Of a stretch of DNA of 64,000 nt, positions 22,115-34,897 are shown piece by piece; within the stretch, counting starts at the first letter, position 1, and every line of letters begins with the position of its first letter. Source of the stretch: Ziziphus jujuba (lineage: Eukaryota; Streptophyta; Magnoliopsida; Rosales; Rhamnaceae); assembly GCF_031755915.1 (NCBI RefSeq), contig NC_083382.1, forward strand, positions 12,039,001 to 12,103,000, given 5' to 3'. The notes under the pieces were generated by a model, which was not told the origin of the DNA, ran no database searches, and saw only the letters and a list, made by a program, of their open reading frames with translations. The translations under genes were made by a program, and so were the position numbers.

Positions 22115-24939
22115 TGTAACACCCCGTCCCAAAGTACGTTGGAATTTTTATACGTTGATCGAGGTTGACCGAGGTTAACCGTTGATCGCGAGGTCAAAAT
22201 TTTGACTTTTTGTTTCCGATGGAATTTTGCATTGGTCGAGGCACTATTACAAAGTACATGTCATCCTGAGTTCGTAGACTAGTAGCACGTCGAAATCGGA
22301 GCTACCGTTTGAAAGTTATGAGCAAAACAAATTGAGGTCCAAATTGTCCAAGAGGTGCCGAAGTAGACTTTTCGTTCGTATAAATTTGAGCTTTGACTCA
22401 TGCATAGTTGTGAAGTACTCATCAATACGAGTTCATAGACTAGCGGCACGTCTAATTTGGACATGTGGTTTGAAAGTTACAGACCTATGAAGTTTTTCTG
22501 AGACAGCATTTACTATTTATGGATCTGTATGTGTGTAAACAGTGATGCCACATGTCACAAAAAATGGACCCACCCATGAGTGCACAATGGGACCCACCCG
22601 TGGCACCCACGGGCGTTTTGACTGGTTGAGAAGGGGAGGGAGGAGAGAGAAGGAGAAGGAGGAGAGAGAAAAAGGGGAAGGACCGGCCAACCACCATTCA
22701 CCTATTTTCAGCCACCAGAATAGTACACGTGCCTAACCACCATGACCCACCCATCAAAACCAGCCAGCCAGCCAAAAATCACGACGCTCCCGGATCGGGG
22801 TGTTTTTCGGAGAGCGGCCTGTTTCCTTCTCCAGCTAACTTCTCCCAAACCAGACCTCTGTTTGCCTCATTGCCGGTCCCATTGAGTCCACCATTCCCCA
22901 ATCTACCTTCCCACCAAAAATTACCAGTAGTGGCTGCCAGACGCGCCGCCGACGGTGATGGGTTCTGGCGACCACGGCGCCTAGTCGGGAAATTGACTTT
23001 CCGGCGAGTTCCTAGTTACACCGCCCATCCTTTTCCACTAGTTTCGACCCTCTGAACCCAGATTTGAGGTTGGTTTCCTTCAACTCGCTACTGTTTGTGT
23101 GATCCGAGGATCCAAAACCTGACACCTTTCCGACGAGATTCCGGCCACCTCGGGTCCGATATTCGAAAAGTGAGTCCAGATTCGTAATCTTCGTTTCACA
23201 AGCTCCTATTCAGTATATTACTCATAAATTTTGGTTGTCGTTTGTATTCGCTTCCAGGGCATCCATTTGAAAGTTACCCGATTAAAATATTAAAATAATT
23301 AGTTTTGTGTATTGTGGATATTTTAGGTACACGTGTGGGTAATGGAGTTGATCCTACAGAAGATCTTGATTGATATACGTGCTTGAGGTGAGTGACCCAC
23401 TTTCAAAATTATTTTGGGATGTTAAAATATATATATATATATATATATTTAATTAGTTATTTGAAAAATATGTTTTATGTGTTGAATGTTTAGTAAATTT
23501 ATATTTGGAATCTTGATGCCAAAATTGAATGAATTATAATTATTTGTGCATCAAAAAAATATATTGATTTCAAGAATTTTATGGATATAGGATTTTATTA
23601 ATAATTGTTAAATTTTATTATTGGAATATTGTGTAATTAGAAAGTTTTCATGTGAATTTTAATATATGTTTAATATTTGAAGGAATTTCCATTTAATTTT
23701 ACAATGCCGATTTATAATGGTTTTAATATATCTGTTGTTGCGAAAAATATATTTGGGATTTTAAAGGAATTACGGTTTAAGATTTTTAATTAATTATTGT
23801 TGAGTTTGATGTTGATTTTATAATGCATAACAAATGCGTTTACATTATTTTAAGAATATATGAATTTCATGTGGTTTTAATATTATTTTTGGTATGATTT
23901 GATTTTAAAGATTTCAAGAAAAATATTGGTTTAAGTTATGGTGCTCTCAAAATCTATATTTATGCACTTGAAATATTATCTAGTTGATTTTATGATATGA
24001 GAAAAATTATATGTTATCGATGGATTTATGCTGGTGATATTAAAGAAAAATGTGGGATGGTGAATTTGAAAAATGGTATGATTTCCATGGTGAATTTTGG
24101 AAAAATTGTTATTTTTAAAAATAATATGGTTATTTGTTTTAGATGCACTCATACAGTACTGGTGTTCTGTACTGTATATGTGGATGAGCGCGCAAGCTAT
24201 AATATCTCCCGTGAGTTGCCATTGGACCGAGGATAGGCAAGTTTGATATTAGCCATAAGCCGCCCCCTTCCATGGCCGGGTTGACGGTTTAAACAGCAGC
24301 GCGACCGGATGCAAGTTTCTCTCTTTAACCTCCCCTCGGACGGTGCTCGAGATGCTGGATATCGTAGGGCATTACTGGTATATAGTGTGGTGCGTCAAGT
24401 ATTATTTTTCAGATATAATTTTTTTCAAATCCTAAAGTTTTAAAGCAGCATTTAAATTAAATGTATTTAATTTGTTTTATCACTTATTTCCAATTAGTAT
24501 TTTCTAAAATGTATTTATTCATATTTTATATCATTTATTTTAAATTAATATTTTTAAAATACATCTTGCCATAAAAATATTATATAGATTGGTTGAATAT
24601 TTCAAAATAAATATTATAGTATTTTTCTACCACTTATTTTACATGATTTTTTATAATTATTTAAATTATATTTTTGATACTGTTTATTTTAGTTTATTAA
24701 ATCAAATTTTATGAATTATATATTGAATTTCACTTTTATGTTATATTTCTTTAATGCAAGTATTCTAAAATTATTTTATTATATTTTATTCATATTTGAA
24801 TTATTTAAATTTTTATTAAATTAATTATTCCTTGATTTTTTTGGGGTATAAAAGATTGGGTTTTGCAAAAATGTTTTAAAAGGGGAACTTTTCCAACCAA
24901 GTGAATTGTGAGAATTTTGAGTGCAAGTGTTATTTTCTA

Positions 24940-24973
<34 letters not shown>

Positions 24974-25475
24974 CGTTATTGATTAGTAGATCAGGTCGCT
25001 CACTGAGATGATTAGCATCTCATATTTTTAAATTCCGTTCCCCTAGGCTCAGATTAGTCGAGGTTGATCGTCCGGGGGCGAGCTCAACGTCTTGGTTCAT
25101 TGCCGAAAGTTCCAAAGGCTTTTCCTTCCTTCCTTTCTATCTTGTATTATTTCCTTTTATCATTTATTGTATGAAATTTCATACTTAATTGTATTGTATA
25201 ATGCTCTCTATATTGATTGGACACATATTTATTGAATCATATATTGATTCCCTGTCATTTACTTGGAGTGCTGCAAATATGTGGAAATATATTGTAGTAA
25301 GAAGGGAGGAATAAGGGGATATATCTAGAAGTGTTTTTCGTACAGGATAATTTTGTAGTAAGTTTAACCCTTAGGGGAGGTTCTGCCAGATTTTCCATTG
25401 AAAGGTTCGGTAGGGTTTCCCTGTGATCAAGATTTATTTAAGGTTTCGGTGAGGGATCTTGGATGGGTCCTGACA
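22115..25475 (+). mobile_element. Solo LTR copy 3, target duplication ATGAT/ATAAT
   Basis: 3361 bp, the longest copy, from TGTAACACCCCGTCCC to GGGTCCTGACA. Flanks are ATGAT (22110-22114) and ATAAT (25476-25480), one mismatch. It has the GA-rich tract (22633-22675), the GC-rich leader (to about 23170), the GGTGAGTGACCCAC block (23388-23401), an (AT)n run at about 23428-23449, the CCCGTGAGTTGCC block (24208) and the palindrome (25004-25022), with a (TAA/TTA)n run just before it (24939-24973). Extra length lies in the AT-rich middle (23410-24130) and in 24420-24840. Confidence 0.92.
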
Positions 25476-25591
25476 ATAATCATCCTGAATTCTATTGATA
25501 ATGTTTCTAGATTGACTTCCAATATTGTAATTTGACTGATGCAAGAATGTGGCTTAGTACTTTGGATTATTACAATATTTGGACACAAAGA

Positions 25592-25607
25592 TGATATATT
25601 ATTATTA

Positions 25608-25639
<32 letters not shown>
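25592..25639. repeat. (TTA)n microsatellite
   Basis: About 15 TTA/TTG units in the spacer between solo LTR 3 and the RLP-3 upstream region. Confidence 0.9.
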
Positions 25640-25644
25640 TTTCT

Positions 25645-25881
25645 GTGGAAATAAGTTCCCTTGGCGAAAAGTTTCTAATTGAATTGGCAAACAATTTGTT
25701 AGTTTTGTTTCCATCTATTTCTACTAGCTATTTGAATTCTGCATTACAAATTATACAACTCTCTAAGACACAAAACGTTCCTCATATTCACTAAACAAGT
25801 CCGAAAGATCATTTATTAATGTTGTAATTATATATACTTTTTAAGTATGAAGACCTTATTTCAGACAGAGCACCGATCATC
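25645..25881 (+). promoter_or_regulatory. Distal upstream region of RLP-3, split off by solo LTR 4
   Basis: About 25660-25775 is similar to 35424-35495 upstream of RLP-4 (shared: GTTTCCATCT, TCTGCATTACAAATT, TACAACTC). The corresponding downstream part of the RLP-3 promoter resumes at 28848, after the LTR. So this is the original 5' flank of RLP-3, now about 3 kb further away. Confidence 0.6.
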
Positions 25882-28842
25882 TGTAACACCCCGTCCCAAA
25901 TCGCACCGGAATCCGTGCACGTTGACCGAGGTTGACCGTTGACCGAGCGGGTCAAAAATTGACGTTTTGCTCCAGTTGGAATTTTGAGTTGACCAGGGTA
26001 CCGTGGCGAAGTGCATGACACCCTGAGTTCGTAGACTAGCAGCACATCGAAAACGGAGCTACGGTTTGAAAGTTATGGGCGAAACAAGTTGAGGTTCAAA
26101 CTGTCCAAAAGGTGCCGGGAGTTGACTTTTTCTTGAGATGTAATTTTGTGTTGACTCTTGTACGGTTGTAAAGTACTCGTCGATACGAGTTCATAGACTA
26201 GCGGCATGCTTAAATCGGACATTTGGTTAAAAAGTTATGGACGTTTGAAATTCACCGGATACCGTATTATTTTATATATCTGGCTTAAGTGCACACTAAC
26301 GCCACATGTCAGCTTCTGATTGGTCCACGTGGCATGAACAGTGTCATGCAGGGGTTTTTATTTGATAAAATTCTCGAGGAAGAGAGAGAAAGAGAGAGAG
26401 GAGAGAGAAAGAGAGAGAGAGAGTCCGCGGGCCAGCAAGGTTGCCCTCCTCATTTCCGGCAAAACCTCCAAATTTCACGGTGAACGGCCGCCGGACGCGC
26501 CCGGATCGGACGTCCGAAGATTGGCGGCGAGTTTTTCCTTCCACCGCCGGCCACCGCAAAGCGACCCACTTCCGGCCATTTTCCGGCCACACGCGCCGTA
26601 CACCCATCATCCTCTCCTCAAGTCCGGCCGACCCACCAAAAATCACGGCCATCGGACCACCGACGCGCCGGGATCGGAGCATTTTCCGGTGAGGGGCCGG
26701 AAATCTTCAAACCGGGATTTCTCCGCCGTCCGGCCTCCGTTTTGCTCACCGCCGGTCCCGTTGGGTTGCTCTCCTCACGATCTATAGATCTACAAAATTT
26801 CACGACCAACGGCCACCGAACGCGCCGCCGCCGGCGACGGTTGCCGGTGACCGCGGCGGCTCGCCGGAAAGTACTGTTCCGGCGAGTACCCAGTTTTCCG
26901 GCCGTCTCTAGTCCGCTGTGTTCGACCTCCTGAACCCGAATCCGGCATCCGTTTCCGCCAATTCGCGACGGTTTGGGAGAATTGCGGAGCCGAAACCCGA
27001 AAAGCTTTCCGGCGAAATTCAGACCCCGTCGGGTACGATCATCGGAAATTAAAACCGGATCAGTGATCAGCATCACTCGAGCTTCGATTCGGTATATAAT
27101 TCGTAAATTTTAGTTATCGTTTGGTGTTCGCTCCCCGGGTACCCATTTGGGAATTATCCGAATAAAATATTAATATTTGTGATTTGGTACTGTGGATGTT
27201 TTAGGTGCACGTGCGAGTAGCGGAGTCGATCCCACGGAGGATCTTGATTGAGATACGTGCATAAGGTGAGTGACCCACCTTCAAATTAATTTTGGGAATT
27301 TAATTGGTGAATATATTATGTGTGATTTAAATATTTGGAATTTAATTTCTATGTGCCAAATATTTATTGGATTTATTGTGGAATTATTTATGAATTTATT
27401 GGATTTAAGAAAATGTGCATTTTACAAATTTATGCCATGTGAAATTATTTTATGGTTTTGAGGATTTTGAAATTGGTGTGGTTTTAATGGTAAATTGGGC
27501 ACGATTTGATTTTCAAATATTTCAAGGAAAATATTTGGTTATGTTGGTGATTTCAATTTTGATAAAATATGCCCATGGAATATTATGAGATTTGATTATT
27601 ATATTTCGAGAATTATTTATGCTATTGGGAAAATGTGGATATTTGAATTGATGGATTTGGGAGTTGGTGGATTTGAAAATCATGGAATTTATGGTATTGA
27701 TTATAAAGAAATTGTGGAGAATTTCCTGGTTCAAGCGGATGGATTATGCCCGCTATGCTTATGAAAAATGTGAAATTTGTTTTATAATTTAAATTTGTGG
27801 ATTTTATGATTTTTAGATGCACCGTGCACGTACTGGTGTTCTGATTATATGTGATATGGTATATGTGATATGGATATTGTGCACACGGATATGATTAGCG
27901 CGCAGGTGGGTGTGAGTAGCGCGCAGGTGATATTATGAGGGTGTCCTGTGGTTGCCATCGGATGAGGGTGGCCACCCCCCATGGCCGGAACACCAGGTTA
28001 GCAGCGGCGCAGTGGGACGCCACGTGACCGTATGCCGGTTTCTTTCTATAACCTCCTGTCTGGCGGTACCTCAGGACGCTGGGTACTGTTGGCGCCACTG
28101 GTATATAGTGGGTGCATCAACTGGTTTTCGGAACTATGTTTTAAAAATAAAATGTTTTAAAACTGTATTGGAATTAAAATTAATTATTATTGTTCGGATA
28201 TTTATTTGATGTCTTGGTTTTCGGGGAATATGAGTAAAGGGTTTTGTGAAAATGTTTTAAAAGGGGAACCTTTCCAACTGAGAGAATTGTAAGGGTTTTG
28301 AGAGAAAATATTATTTCCAAATAATTATTATTTATATACCTATTACCGTGGTATTATATTGTATAGTAGTAGGGTCGCTCACTGAGATGATTAGCATCTC
28401 ACACTCTTAAATTCCGTTCCTCTAGGTACCAGGTTGTCGGTGTTCACTCGGAGCAGACTTGATCTTCCTCGCTGTATTAGTTCGTACAGTACCTTGTTCT
28501 TCTTTTACTGCAGTTGTAATATTTCTTTCACTCTTGCTGTATTCTATACTTTGTAGTATGTCATAAAGCTCTGTATACTGTATGGGACACTTATGTTTTT
28601 AAATTGCACTGGATTACTGTATTTTTATTTTGGAGTGCTGAAATTTGTGGAACTAATTTGTAGTACTGTGGGAGGAATAAGGGAACAATTATAGAAGTGC
28701 GTTTTCAGTGCAGGGAATTTTGTGGTAAGTCCATCCCTTAGGGGAGGTTCTGCCGGATTTTCCACAGGAGGGTCCGGTAGGGTTTCCCTGGGATCAGGGC
28801 TTGTCTAGGGTTCCGGTGGGGAACTTTGGACGGGTCTTGACA
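25882..28842 (+). mobile_element. Solo LTR copy 4 in the RLP-3 promoter, target duplication TCATC
   Basis: 2961 bp, TGTAACACCCCGTCCC to GGGTCTTGACA (one change at the end), flanked by TCATC at 25877-25881 and 28843-28847. It contains the GA-rich tract (26380-26424), the most GC-rich leader of all copies (26425-27010), the GGTGAGTGACCCACC block (27265), the AACTGAGAGAATTG variant of the AACGGAGTGA block (28276) and the perfect palindrome (28383-28401). It resembles copy 1 most closely at its 5' end (shared AAATCRCACCGGAATCCGTG). A 148-codon open frame at 26341-26787 spans the GA tract and leader but is not conserved in other copies. Its 3' end lies 280 bp before the RLP-3 start codon and in the same orientation. 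Confidence 0.95.
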
Positions 28843-28847
28843 TCATC

Positions 28848-29121
28848 CATATCAGTGCTTAACAACATATGTTTTTCCCTTTAAATTTTTTATATTAACA
28901 AATGACACCGTACAAGCATCTGTTTCAATTTTGTTTGTTTTTTTTTAATATTTCGGTCCAGTATTTATTGCAAAACCGTCTTTTATTTTTATTATTATTA
29001 TTATGGGTTGGCCATCTTTTCCAACTCCATTTTTGTCTATAAAACTGACCTCTATTTCCCTCCTCAGTCACTCCATCAATATCGAACATTAATTTCCTCT
29101 CCAAAAAGGGGAAAAAAAATC
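28848..29121 (+). promoter_or_regulatory. Core promoter and leader of RLP-3
   Basis: A TATA box, TATAAAA, is at 29038-29044, 78 bp before the ATG. The leader (TTTCCCTCCTCAGTCACTCC, then CATCAATATCGAACATTAAT) is similar to that of RLP-4 (35790-35858). In RLP-4 the TATA position reads CAATAATAAT and is weaker. Confidence 0.65.
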
Positions 29122-32100
29122 ATGGACTTCCTACCACTGCGTCATCTTCTTCTTCTCATCATCACTTCCTTTCCTCCTTTTCTGCAGCCACTTTGTCATG
29201 ATGATGACAGCATTGCCTTGTTGGAGTTCAAGAACAGCTTTAATATAGCCAAGTTTGCTTCTGCAAATCCTTTTGCGTATCCCAAAGTTTCATCCTGGAG
29301 ACTAGAAGAGAATAGAGATTGCTGCTCATGGGATGGTGTGGAGTGTGATACTGACACCGGTCGTGTAGTTGCTCTAGACCTTAGTAGCAGTTTTCTTCGT
29401 GGTTCAATGAACTCCACCAGCACCCTCTTCAACCTTTCTCAACTTCAAAGGCTTAACCTTGCTGATAATAATTTCAACTTCTCCCAGATCCCTTCTGCAA
29501 TGAATCATCTTTCAAGGTTAACATATCTCAACCTTTCTGCTTCATATTTTTATTGTCAAGTTCCATTTGAGATCTCACAACCATCTAATCTGCCTTTCCT
29601 CGATCTGTCTTGTAATGACTTGGTATTGAAGAGTCCTAATTTGAGTAGCTTGGTTAGAAATATAAGTAACCTGAAAGAACTTCATCTTAGCTATGTTGAC
29701 ATATCCTCCGGTGTGCCTAGCTTTTTGGCAAATTTCTCATCATTAACATCCTTACTTCTAGATGGTTGCAGCTTGCACGGTGAGTTCCCAAATGGAATTT
29801 TTCTACTTCCAAACCTACAAGTCCTTGATTTGCAGACCAACCCTCATCTTATGGGTTATCTACCTGAATTTCAATCTAACAGTTCTTTTGAGGTATTGCT
29901 ACTTCACAACACAATTTTTTCCGGGAAAATACCCTCTTCCATCGAAACCCTTCATTTCCTGGTTCAGTTAGATTTTGGAGCATGTAGGCTTTCAGGGTTG
30001 GTTCCATCTTCGCTTGGTAAACTAACCAGGCTTACTTCTTTGGACCTTTCTGGAAAAATAATTTTGAGGGAAATGAATTCCCTTCTTTTCTTCAAAACCT
30101 CACCCAGCTCACCAAGTTATGGCTTGAAGAATGTCAGTTAACTGGTAAAATTCCAGTTTGGCTTGGAACACTAACCCAATTAACTGATATTGGACTTTAT
30201 TCAAATAACTTGCATGGCCATATCCCATCATCCCTTGGCAAACTAACTAGGCTTACCGATTTGAACCTCGCAGCAAACAATTTTAAGGGTCAAATCCCTT
30301 CTTTTCTTCAAAATCTAACCCAACTCTCTGTGTTATGGATTGGTGACAATCAATTCACTGGTGAAATTCCATCTTGGTTGGAAATCTTTACCCTTTTAAC
30401 TCATTTAAATCTTGGAATGAATAAACTGCATGGTCTTATCCCATCTTCCCTTGGTAGACTAACTAGCCTCACTTATTTGGACCTTCAAATGAACAATTTG
30501 AAAGGTCAAATCCCCTGTTTTCTTCGAAACCTCACAAACATTGAACTCCTTAATCTTTGTTGCAATGAATTGAGCAGCACATTATACTTTGACATGTTTC
30601 TTGGCTTGAAAAAGCTAGATTCACTTCTTTTAGGGGGTAACAAGTTATCCAAATGTGTTCAAACTAGCAAAATGAACGCAGCTGCTTCAAGGTTACGAAG
30701 TGTAGGCTTGCGTTCATGCAATTTAACCAAATTCGCTGATTTTTTTAGGTATCAAGATAGATTACGATCGTTGTACTTGAATGGAAACAAGATACATGGT
30801 CGAATACCCAAATGGATATGGAACATAAGCACCGAGACTATGGCCTATCTGGAAATTTCTGACAATTCCTTGACAGGCTTTGAACAACCTCCAGTTTTTA
30901 TTGCTTGAGTTCAATTGGTCATCTTAGATCTTAGATACAACAGACTAGAAGGCCAATTATCAATTCCACCACCATCCACCGAAGAGTACCAAATTTCGAA
31001 CAACAAACTGAGTGGAGAAATTTCACCGTTCTTTTGCAATCTGAGTTCCCTTCGGTTGCTTGATTTGTCTAATAACCTGTTGACTGGTAAGCTTCCGCAG
31101 TGTTTTGAAAATTTCAGGAATACTTTACGGGTATTGAATATGAGTAACAACCAGTTTCATGGTAGCATTCCCCAAATGTGTGCAAATGGAAGCAATGTGA
31201 GAATGATTGATCTAAGCCACAATCAGTTCCAAGGACGTTTACCACAAATGTTGGCCAATTGTATGATGCTTCAAGTTCTCAATCTTGGGAATAATCGATT
31301 CAGTGATGTTTTCCCTTCATGGTTAGGGACTCTTCTGAACTTAAGGCAACTTATATTGCGATAAGGAAACATAATGGCAATCCAGTATTTTCTACTCTGC
31401 GCGTTTTTGATCTGTCCAATAACTATTTTACAGGTAAATTGTCATCTGAGTTCTTCAAAAATTTGAATGCCATGAGAGTTAAAGACGCTGGCAATTCATC
31501 ATATCTGTTTGCAAGCATCACGAATTTAGAAACAAGATTCCATGAATATTACTTTGAAATTCCATACTCTATAACGATAACAAACAAAGGAATGTCATGC
31601 TTTATCAGGAGATCCAAAAAGTTTTTACTGACATTGACCTTTCAAGTAACAGATTTGAAGGATCAATTCCACACAGCATCGGAATCTTACAAAGGCTTCA
31701 TGTGCTCAATCTTTCCAACAACATTTTCAATGGTAAAATCCCATCATCCTTGGGAAACATAACAGAGCTAGAATCACTTGATCTCTCCAACAACAAGCTT
31801 TCAGGACAGATCCCTCCACAACTTGCACAACTGACATTTCTTGAAGTCTTTGAGGTTTCTCATAACCATCTCACTGGACCTATACCCCAAATGAACCAAC
31901 TTAGCACGTTTGATGTCGGTTCATACGAGGGGAACTTGGGATTATGCGGGAATCCATTGCCAAGAAAATGTGAAAGTTCAGTACCACCTTCAGGTTTAGA
32001 AGAAGAACAAGTTTCAAAATCTACATTAGAGTTTCATTGGATGACAGTTGTGCCAGGATATGTGAGTGGACTAGTAATTGGAATGGTTATTGGGCAATTT

Positions 32101-32193
32101 TTTGCACCGCAGAAGCATGATTGGTTTGTGAAGACTTTTGGGCAGCGGAAACAAAAAGGCAGAAGGAGGAAGAGGAATCCGTGGAGAAATTGA
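29122..32193 (+). pseudogene. RLP-3: near full-length LRR receptor-like protein with four lesions
   Basis: Start at 29122, chosen because the residues after it form a signal peptide (MDFLPLRHLLLLIITSF, about 25 residues) and match the RLP-4 start; an in-frame ATG at 29008 lies upstream of the TATA box. Then follow the N-cap with CCSWDGVEC, more than twenty LRRs, the island-type segment (SITITNKG), the C-terminal cap (NLGLCGNPLPRKCE), an acidic linker (GLEEEQVSK), a membrane helix with glycines every fourth residue (GYVSGLVIGMVIG) and a basic tail ending PWRN. About 1020 codons, normal for the family; no introns, also normal. Lesions relative to its paralogues: 2 extra bases at about 30053; TGG to TGA at 30906-30908; 22 bases lost at about 31361 between two GAT triplets; 1 base lost at about 31590. 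A truncated secreted ectodomain of roughly 310-320 residues could still be made. Confidence 0.92.
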
Positions 32194-34890
32194 AGTTTAG
32201 GCAATCATATCATAATAATATTGAGTTTCTGTTGTTGTTGTTTTATTTTATTTTATTTTTTTAAAGATAATGTAACGAAATAATTGAAATTCTAGCTTAA
32301 CAGCTAGTTTCCTTCCTTTCATAGTTCCGCAGCCAGTGAGAAAGGTTGTCAAATTGGTGTCTAACTAGCAGCCATTAAACATAGTTCTCCATTCTAAATC
32401 ACCACTCCCTGCATCCTCTCCAATGACGTCGATGGTCTTTTTTGTAATTTTCTTTGTAGGATTCTTTAGGCGTTGTGACTGAAGTTGTTTTCTACTCATG
32501 TAGTCAATGGTTGTTGTGCGAAAAAATTTGAGCTCTGCCTCTTTGGTTCTGAAAGTGTAGTCAATATTTTTTTAATTTTATGTCAGATTAATGTCAGTAT
32601 CACCTTCTTGTATGGTTCCAACAAATACTTTATGAAACTTGTATTACACCCTTTTATTATTTATTTTATATTTTAAGTGATAGTAAGGGTAAGAAAGTAA
32701 ATTTATCATATAATGCAAGGGGGTTTGTATTTTTGTATTTGGATTGGCCTGCAGGAATTCCTAGGTTGGTCAGCATATACTGTTGTTCATTTATAAATTT
32801 GGTTATTCACATAAATCAAATTAACTACCTAGTAAATTAAAACCTACATTCTTATTGAGAATAAAACCTAAGGTGGTGCCATTAAAATTGCGAATTAAAA
32901 AGCTTGGGTTTTGCAATCATAGGGGAGTTTGGGTTAGTAAACGGAGTTGATAAGACTTTAAAAGAGACAGAATATGAATAAATGATATAACATGAATAAG
33001 ATGTTAATATTTAAATGGTGAAACAGGTTAGATATAGAATTTTAATATTTAAATGGTGGAACAGGGATGGATACAGAACACCCATTAACGGACATGCTGG
33101 GAGGCATATGCTTGTAATCCTTTTTTTTCTTTTTTTTTTTTTGGGCGTAATGCATAACCTATTTACAAAAAAGAAAAAAAAAAACAGAATATGATAAATA
33201 TTATGAAATAAAGGAATCTTAATTTAGAAATATATTCCATTCAAAATGTGGAAACCAATTGCATAGACGTCCAAAAACTGAAAAACAAATAAATAAATAA
33301 ATAAAGAAAATAAGAAAATAAAAAAAGTTTTTTTTTTTATCATTTATAATATTTATTCCTCTTCAATGGTGTCTCAAACCCAAATATAATAATTTACAAT
33401 AAGAGTATCTCTAATAATCGTGTTTATTGCTAGATTTTTTTTGTCACAGCAAAAAAATAGACAATTACTTGAAAAGATCCTTTTAAATGGGAATGTTTAA
33501 ACACTTTGTCAAGCTAATGTTGCAAAAATTAAGATGATTCTCTATTTTTAAAGAGTTTATCGAATACTGTAAAATTTTTTTAAAAATATAATTTTCTTCA
33601 AAAAAATTTGATATAATATTTATAATTAACTAATAGTTGTACATAATCTTCTGTATATCACTCCAATAGATCTATCTAAACACAGTTGATTTGCCAAAAA
33701 TATATATATTATTAAGATTACTCTCTACTTTTGGAGGGCTTATCAAACATCGAAAAGTTTCTTTAAAAGTATAATTTTTCTTAAAAAGTGTTTTTTTAAA
33801 AAGAAAAAACTTAATATTATATTTATAATTAATTAATAACCATAAATAATTTTCTATACATTACCATTAGATACCAATTTTAAAATTGACTGTATAATTA
33901 TACTACTTAGACTTACACAATGTTAATTTCTATGCCATATGGATAATAATCAATATTCACTATTGAAAATGCTTTAAAAAATTTTATTTGCAATCCATAT
34001 TTACATTTCAATTTTCACTTTTCTTTGTAAGATTGAGAAAGTATTTTATGTCACATGTATAAATTGTAAGGTGTTGCCTGTTCCAATTATATATTATAAG
34101 ATAAAGCATCTTTAATGCTGAGCCATAAATTTTTTTTTTCATGTTTTAATTTTTTAATTTAACCAAATCAAAAAGGATTGATTTCATATACTTTTAAAAT
34201 TTTAGATATGATTTTAAATTTCAACTTTTAAAATAATATGTGATTTTAAATTTCAACTTTTAAAATAATACAAAATTTAATATAAATATAATTTTAAATT
34301 TTAACTTTTCAAAACTTAATATAGATATGATTTTAAATTTCAATTTTTAAAATGATACAAAACCTAATAAATGTTAAAAGAGGATTAACTATATAAATAC
34401 AACATGTATACACACACGTGTAAAATTCAACGTGAGAATTTTATTTATTTATTTATTATTATTATTATTATTTATCTTTGAGATTCCATTAAAAGATTTA
34501 AAATTCAATACTTGTGTACTAAGCTGTAAGATGTGGTGATACACAAAGCCAATCAGATAATGCCCCGTATCAATTAATAAAACATCCACGTTTAAAATGT
34601 AAATCAGTATGGCTGAAAAATTAAACGCCGTTTCAATTTTTCCTTTGCTTTTTCTTTTTTATTTATTTTTTGGTTTGGTTTTATTCAGACCTCTTTTCTC
34701 AGATCACGAACCAAGCAAACCAGATCTAAATCGGATAGGAGTAAAATTCAAAATCTAGCAAGCTAATTCATTAAAGTGCATTTTCATAACGACGCAGCAA
34801 AGATTTTTTGATTTTTTTTTTTCCCTTCATTTTGCATAACATTTTATTTTATTTTTTGTTCTTTGCTGCATATTATCTAAAGAACTTAGA
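32194..34890. repeat. AT-rich spacer with local tandem duplications
   Basis: No gene seen. Visible repeats: TTTAATATTTAAATGGTGRA twice near 33005 and 33040; a diverged duplication of about 150 bp at 33527-33667 and 33712-33870 (shared ATTAAGAT, ACTCTCTA, GAGGGCTTATCRAA-like, ATATTTATAATTAA); and about four units of GATTTTAAATTTCAACTTTT at 34208-34350. The 3' flank of RLP-3 runs to roughly 32480. Confidence 0.6.
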
Positions 34891-34897
34891 AATCACT

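Noticed and set aside
26341..27076. Open frames of 112-152 codons on both strands of solo LTR 4
   Set aside because: Same GC-rich leader, no family resemblance, not preserved in copies 1, 3 or 6.
29008..29121. Upstream in-frame ATG at 29008 as start of RLP-3
   Set aside because: It precedes the TATA box and would put 38 residues before the signal peptide; the ATG at 29122 matches the paralogue.
34440..34480. Possible origin or regulatory element in the TTTA/TTA run
   Set aside because: Plain microsatellite in AT-rich spacer.
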